Assembly: GCA_947260035.1 (NCBI GenBank)
Contig: CAMYOO010000038.1
Location: 1 to 32,712 of the forward strand
Length of the DNA: 32,712 bases
DNA from: an uncultured delta proteobacterium
GTDB taxonomy: Bacteria > Myxococcota_A > UBA9160 > JAFDET01
Reading direction: 5' to 3'
Shown: one piece after another, positions 29,337 to 32,712 of the stretch
How positions within the stretch are numbered: position 1 is the stretch's first letter
How the letters are laid out: each line of letters starts with the position of its first letter
Notes under the pieces: generated by a model
Seen by the model: the letters and a program-made list of their open reading frames with translations, nothing else
The model's database searches: none
What the model was told of the DNA's origin: nothing
Made by a program: the position numbers and the translations under genes

Positions 29337-29789
29337 ATGGCCGCCGGATGGTCGCTCGCGTGCTTCTTCCTCCTGACCTTCGCGGTGGCAGGATTCGCCG
29401 CGCAGTTCGAGCCCGGGCTGTGGTACGCGAGCATCCAGAAGCCCGGGTTCACCCCGCCCAACTGGGTGTTCGCGCCGGCCTGGACGGTGCTGTACGCCGC
29501 GATGGCTGTGGCCGGCTGGATGGTCTGGCGCGTCGCGGGCTGGGGCCGGGCGCTGGCGCTGTGGATCGCCCAACTTCTGCTGAACGGTGCCTGGTCGTGG
29601 CTCTTCTTCGGGTTGCATGAGCCGGGGCTCGCGCTCGCGGAGATCCTGGTGCTCTGGATCGCGATTGCGGCCACCATCGCCGTGTTTCTGCACGTGCGGC
29701 GCGCCGCGGCCTTCCTGCTGGTTCCGTACCTGGCCTGGGTGAGCTTCGCGGGGCTGCTCAACGCTGCGATCTGGCATCTGAACCGCTAG
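29337..29789 (+). CDS. TspO/MBR-family integral membrane protein
   Basis: A 150-residue protein with five predicted transmembrane helices. TspO features are [27 protein letters not shown] in the first loop and second helix, [24 protein letters not shown] in the middle, and the C-terminal [21 protein letters not shown]. The paired Trp-rich motifs and length match the family closely. TspO proteins bind porphyrins and sterol-like ligands and act in tetrapyrrole/stress signalling at the outer or inner membrane. The start lies just after a small ORF on the other strand. The 3' end overlaps the convergent small membrane ORF by 32 bases. Confidence 0.92.
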   Translation: MAAGWSLACFFLLTFAVAGFAAQFEPGLWYASIQKPGFTPPNWVFAPAWTVLYAAMAVAGWMVWRVAGWGRALALWIAQLLLNGAWSWLFFGLHEPGLALAEILVLWIAIAATIAVFLHVRRAAAFLLVPYLAWVSFAGLLNAAIWHLNR

Positions 29790-29970
29790 CCGGGCCGCCG
29801 CGCGCGATCAGGTAGACCGCGCCGCCCAGAGCAACCGCGATCCCGGGAGCCGGCCAGCCGAACGTGAGGCTGGCGGCCAGCATGATGCCCAACGCGATCG
29901 CTACCGCCAGGAGCCTGGCCCGGCGCTCGCGCCGGTGCGACTCGGCTCCCGGCGGTTGGCTGGCGTTCAT
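29758..29970 (-). CDS. Small membrane protein with two predicted helices
   Basis: A 70-residue frame from ATG 29970. It has a short polar, basic N-terminus ([12 protein letters not shown]), two hydrophobic segments ([19 protein letters not shown] and [14 protein letters not shown]) and a polar tail. The basic residues before helix 1 fit an N-in topology. No family is recognised. It overlaps the tspO 3' end tail to tail and is divergent from the aldo/keto reductase gene, so they would share a 58-base start region. Being entirely of common residues in GC-rich DNA, it could be chance. Confidence 0.45.
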   Translation of the reverse strand: MNASQPPGAESHRRERRARLLAVAIALGIMLAASLTFGWPAPGIAVALGGAVYLIARGGPASGSDARSQR

Positions 29971-30028
29971 CACCGGCCAGACTACCAGGCGGGGCGCGGG
30001 CCGGCGGCACGTTCTGGATTCGTGTGCC

Positions 30029-31273
30029 ATGTTCGCACGCATGGCTCCGATCGACCGTCGTCAGTTCCTCCGGGCCGGGGCAGCGGGTCTCGCGGCGGGC
30101 ATGCTGCCGCTGGCGTCCGCTCGGGCGGAGCAAGAGCCTGCCCGGGTGCGCCGCTACGTGCGCCTCGGTCGCACGGAGCTCGAGGTCTCCGACATGGGCT
30201 TCGGCGGCAGCGGCATCAGGGACGACGAGGACGTGGTCCGCCACGCCTACGACCGCGGCATCACCTACTTCGACACGGCGGAGGGCTACCACGGTGGCGG
30301 CTCGGAAGAGCTCTTTGGCCGAGCCTTGCAGGGTGTGCGCGACAAGGTGGTGATCGTCACCAAGATGAAGGCCGATGCCGGCGAGGACCGCGCCTCCATG
30401 ATGGAGAGCCTGGAAGGCAGCCTACGACGGCTGCGAACGGACTGGGTAGACGTGTGCTTCAACCACGCCGTCAACGACGTGGAGCGCATGAAGAACCCGG
30501 AGTGGGCGGAGTTCCTGATGCGGGCGAGGCAGCAGGGCAAGCTTCGCTGGCGCGGCATGTCGGGGCACGGCGGGCGCCTGGTGGAGTGCCTGGACTACGC
30601 CATCGACAACGATCTGGTGGACGTGGTCCTGGTGGGCTTCAACTTCGGCCAGGACCCCGCCTTCCATCAGCGCTTCACGCGGGACCTCGACTTCGTGGCG
30701 ATTCAGCCGGATCTCCCTCGCGTGCTGCGCAAGGCTCGCCAGAAGGACATCGGCGTCGTTGCGATGAAGACCCTGCGCGGCGCCAAGCTGAACGACATGC
30801 GTCCCTATGAGGTCGGCGGCGCCACCTTTGCGCAGGCCGCCTTCCGGTGGGTGTTCTCGACGGGTCTGGTGGACTCGCTGGTGGTCACGATGCGCGACCG
30901 CGAGCGCATCGACGAGTACATCCAGGCCTCGGGCTGGACTCGTCAGGCGCGGGCCGACGATTTGCTGCTGGCGGTGTACGAACGCGACCACGGGGGCTCC
31001 CAATGTCGCTACGGCTGCTCGGCCTGTCTGTCGTCGTGCCCGGCCGGCGTCGCCATTCCGGACGTGCTTCGCACGCGCATGTACGCGCGCGACTATGGCG
31101 ACCCCGAGCTCGGCCGCGAGGAGTACGCGCGCCAGGGCGCTCCTGCGCAAGCCTGCATCAGCTGTGCCGAGCCGACCTGTGCGTGCCCGTTCGGGCTGCC
31201 GGTGTCCGAACTCACGCGGGATGCCGGGCTCTTGTTGGGCCGAGGGGTCATCCCCGGACTCGGCAGAACCTAG
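30029..31273 (+). CDS. Tat-signal aldo/keto reductase with C-terminal Fe-S cluster motifs
   Basis: A 414-residue protein from ATG 30029, or 410 from ATG 30041. A twin-arginine signal (DRRQFLRAGAAGLAAGM, then LASARAE) precedes an aldo/keto reductase barrel starting VRLGRTELEVSDMGFGGSG. The catalytic tetrad is visible: the Asp and Tyr of YFDTAEGYHGG, the Lys of VIVTKMKAD and the His of VCFNHAVND. The C-terminus has a ferredoxin-like module, CRYGCSACLSSCPAGVAI (C-x3-C-x2-C-x3-C), and a second Cys cluster, CISCAEPTCACP. It should be folded and loaded with cofactor before export, acting as an electron-transferring oxidoreductase on an unknown carbonyl substrate. Its TAG overlaps the stop of the convergent MscS gene. 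Confidence 0.88.
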   Translation: MFARMAPIDRRQFLRAGAAGLAAGMLPLASARAEQEPARVRRYVRLGRTELEVSDMGFGGSGIRDDEDVVRHAYDRGITYFDTAEGYHGGGSEELFGRALQGVRDKVVIVTKMKADAGEDRASMMESLEGSLRRLRTDWVDVCFNHAVNDVERMKNPEWAEFLMRARQQGKLRWRGMSGHGGRLVECLDYAIDNDLVDVVLVGFNFGQDPAFHQRFTRDLDFVAIQPDLPRVLRKARQKDIGVVAMKTLRGAKLNDMRPYEVGGATFAQAAFRWVFSTGLVDSLVVTMRDRERIDEYIQASGWTRQARADDLLLAVYERDHGGSQCRYGCSACLSSCPAGVAIPDVLRTRMYARDYGDPELGREEYARQGAPAQACISCAEPTCACPFGLPVSELTRDAGLLLGRGVIPGLGRT

Positions 31274-32670
31274 GCGCCCTCACTCGCCGCGCCGTGCACG
31301 TGTACGTCGCGCTGCGGGAACGGCACCTGGATGCCCGCGGCGAGGAAGCGGCGCTCGATGTCGGTCCAGAGCGCGGTCTGGACGCCGAAGCCCTCCTCGA
31401 AGCGCGGGATCCAGGCGCGCAGCTCGAAGGCCAGGGCGCCGTCGCTGTAGCCGCAGAAGCGCACCAGCGGGACGGGATCCTTGAGCACGGTTTCGTTGGC
31501 GTCGGCAACCTCGCGCAGGATCTGGAGCACCTGGTCCGGGTCACTGCCCCTGGCCAGGGTCAGCGGCAGGATCACCCTGCGACGCCGGTCCGAGAGCGTC
31601 CAGTTGACCACGTTGTCGGAGATCAGGGTGCCGTTGGGCACGATCACCTCGGCGCCGTCGAAGGTGCGCACGGTGCTGGAGCGCGGGCCGATGCGCCGCA
31701 CGTCGCCCATCAGCCCCTGCACCTCGATGGTGTCGCCCACCTGGATGGGGCGCTCGAAGAGCAGGATCAGGCCCGAGACGAAGTTGTTGACGATGTTCTG
31801 GAGTCCGAAGCCGATGCCCACGCCGAAGGCGCCGGCCAGCAGCGTGATGCGTGAGATGTCCACGCCCGCGGCGCCCAGGGCCAGCAGCAGCCCGAAGATC
31901 AGCACCGTGTACTGGGCGCTGGTCGCAACGGCATTGGGAATGCCGCGCTCGAGCTCGAAGCGCGGAAACACGTCCTCTTCGAGCACGAAGCGAATCAGGC
32001 GTGCCAGGTAGAACGCGCCCGCGATCACCCCGAGGAAGGTGAGCACGTCGCCCAGGGAGACCCGAAGCGCCCCGATGCCGGCCTCGGTCGTCAGGACGGT
32101 CCAGACCCAGGCGTAGAACGCGTCGCGGATCGCGAAGCTCTGCAGCGTGACGTGAATCCAGGCGCCGGAGGCCAGCAGCGCGGCCAGGCGGCCTACGGAC
32201 TGTTCGATGCGCCCGGAGCTGCCGCTGACCATGCGCAGCTGCCGCGCGGCGTTCGCGTGCAGGATGACCCGCAGCGCGATGCGCAGCATCCGTACCAGCG
32301 CGTAGAAGATCAGCGCGGCGTACGCGGTGACCACGACGCCGCGAACCAGCAGGGCCGCGAGGCCCACCCAGCCGAAGAGGTTCGCCAGGAACGCGACGCC
32401 CAGCAGGACCAGGAGCAACCGGGTCAGCAGGGCCACGGGCGGACGGATCCGCTGCTCCGGCGGGAGGCTTGCCGCGGACTGGCGGGCGAGCCAGCCGAAG
32501 AAGACCAGGGCGCCCACGATCTCGAGCGTGAGCAGCAGGCGCGAGATCACCGGCGCGGCGGCCAGGAAGTCGCGGACCTGGGCGGCCAGGAGCACCTCTA
32601 CATCGAAACCCAAGGCGCTTATGCTTACCCCACGGAAAATGGCGGCATCAAGATCTTTACAGCCAGTCAA
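31270..32670 (-). CDS. MscS-family mechanosensitive ion channel
   Basis: A 466-codon frame from a TTG at 32670. The frame stays open to the window edge, and internal starts near 32597-32610 are possible, so the N-terminus is unsettled. Several hydrophobic helices (about residues 40-260) precede the pore helix and beta domain signature: LLAGAFGVGIGFGLQNIVNNFVSGLILLFERPIQVGDTIEV, then STVRTFDGAEVIVPNG. The C-terminal vestibule domain ends near VHVHG. It is longer than E. coli MscS (286 residues), with extra N-terminal helices as in the larger YbdG/YnaI-type channels. It would open under membrane tension to release solutes during hypo-osmotic shock. It is convergent with the aldo/keto reductase gene, and the two stop codons share CTAG. 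Confidence 0.92.
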   Translation of the reverse strand: MTGCKDLDAAIFRGVSISALGFDVEVLLAAQVRDFLAAAPVISRLLLTLEIVGALVFFGWLARQSAASLPPEQRIRPPVALLTRLLLVLLGVAFLANLFGWVGLAALLVRGVVVTAYAALIFYALVRMLRIALRVILHANAARQLRMVSGSSGRIEQSVGRLAALLASGAWIHVTLQSFAIRDAFYAWVWTVLTTEAGIGALRVSLGDVLTFLGVIAGAFYLARLIRFVLEEDVFPRFELERGIPNAVATSAQYTVLIFGLLLALGAAGVDISRITLLAGAFGVGIGFGLQNIVNNFVSGLILLFERPIQVGDTIEVQGLMGDVRRIGPRSSTVRTFDGAEVIVPNGTLISDNVVNWTLSDRRRRVILPLTLARGSDPDQVLQILREVADANETVLKDPVPLVRFCGYSDGALAFELRAWIPRFEEGFGVQTALWTDIERRFLAAGIQVPFPQRDVHVHGAASEGA

Positions 32671-32712
32671 AGCCCCACCGTGATTCAGAAAACCGCCGCC
32701 CAGGTGCTGGGT

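Noticed and set aside
32679-32712. Possible start of a plus-strand gene (GTG, reading VIQKTAAQVLG)
   Set aside because: Only 11 codons are visible, with no clear ribosome binding site, and the region may belong to the MscS 5' end. It cannot be supported from this window.

Overview
This is a very GC-rich, densely coded bacterial chromosome segment whose third codon positions are mostly G or C. The mix of genes points to a deltaproteobacterial or Myxococcota-like Gram-negative. It includes an MglA-type small GTPase, a DUF4388-type signalling protein, a MoxR/VWA (CoxD/CoxE-like) pair, fused isobutyryl-CoA mutase beside methylmalonyl-CoA mutase, a Tat-type Fe-S aldo/keto reductase and fused RibBA. 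That assignment is inference from gene content, because no rRNA or other phylogenetic marker was compared.

Layout. 1-1144: the tail of a carboxymuconolactone decarboxylase/AhpD-like gene, then the left end of an IS (ISNCY-like transposase N-terminus) fused in frame to the C-terminal remnant of a membrane protein. 1178-4095: a small sugar/envelope group, namely a GT2 glycosyltransferase, a Gfo/Idh/MocA oxidoreductase and, convergent with them, an RmlC-like cupin and a secreted CAP-domain protein whose signal peptide is out of frame. 4275-11816: a MerR regulator, IcmF, methylmalonyl-CoA mutase and MeaB, tightly coupled, followed by an MglA-like GTPase. 11856-16705: a structured leader and ribBA, then moxR, a VWA protein and a TesB-like thioesterase gene with an in-frame TGA. 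16706-17199 is the only long non-coding stretch and contains strong inverted repeats. 17200-29050: a long same-strand run of miaB, a receiver protein with a degenerate GGDEF, a DUF4388/pseudo-GTPase protein, a cyclic-nucleotide-domain protein, guaB, guaA and dnaE. 29092-32712: a small Cys-containing ORF, TspO, a small membrane protein, the Tat/Fe-S aldo/keto reductase and a convergent MscS channel.

How the genes work together. The MerR-IcmF-MCM-MeaB block is a B12-dependent acyl-CoA carbon-skeleton module. It interconverts isobutyryl/butyryl-CoA and methylmalonyl/succinyl-CoA, with a GTPase chaperone, and probably serves branched-chain amino acid, fatty acid or propionate catabolism. The 18668-22473 triplet is the most unusual part. 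Three signalling proteins, each with at least one degenerate nucleotide-related or receiver domain, are stacked with overlaps directly onto guaB and guaA. This suggests, but does not prove, a signalling module co-expressed with GMP synthesis and the replicative polymerase.

Three reading frames look damaged: the IS/membrane-protein chimera, the CAP signal-peptide frameshift and the thioesterase TGA. The last two are single-base events that read-level checking could settle. No CRISPR array, tRNA, rRNA, prophage or obvious defence system was seen.
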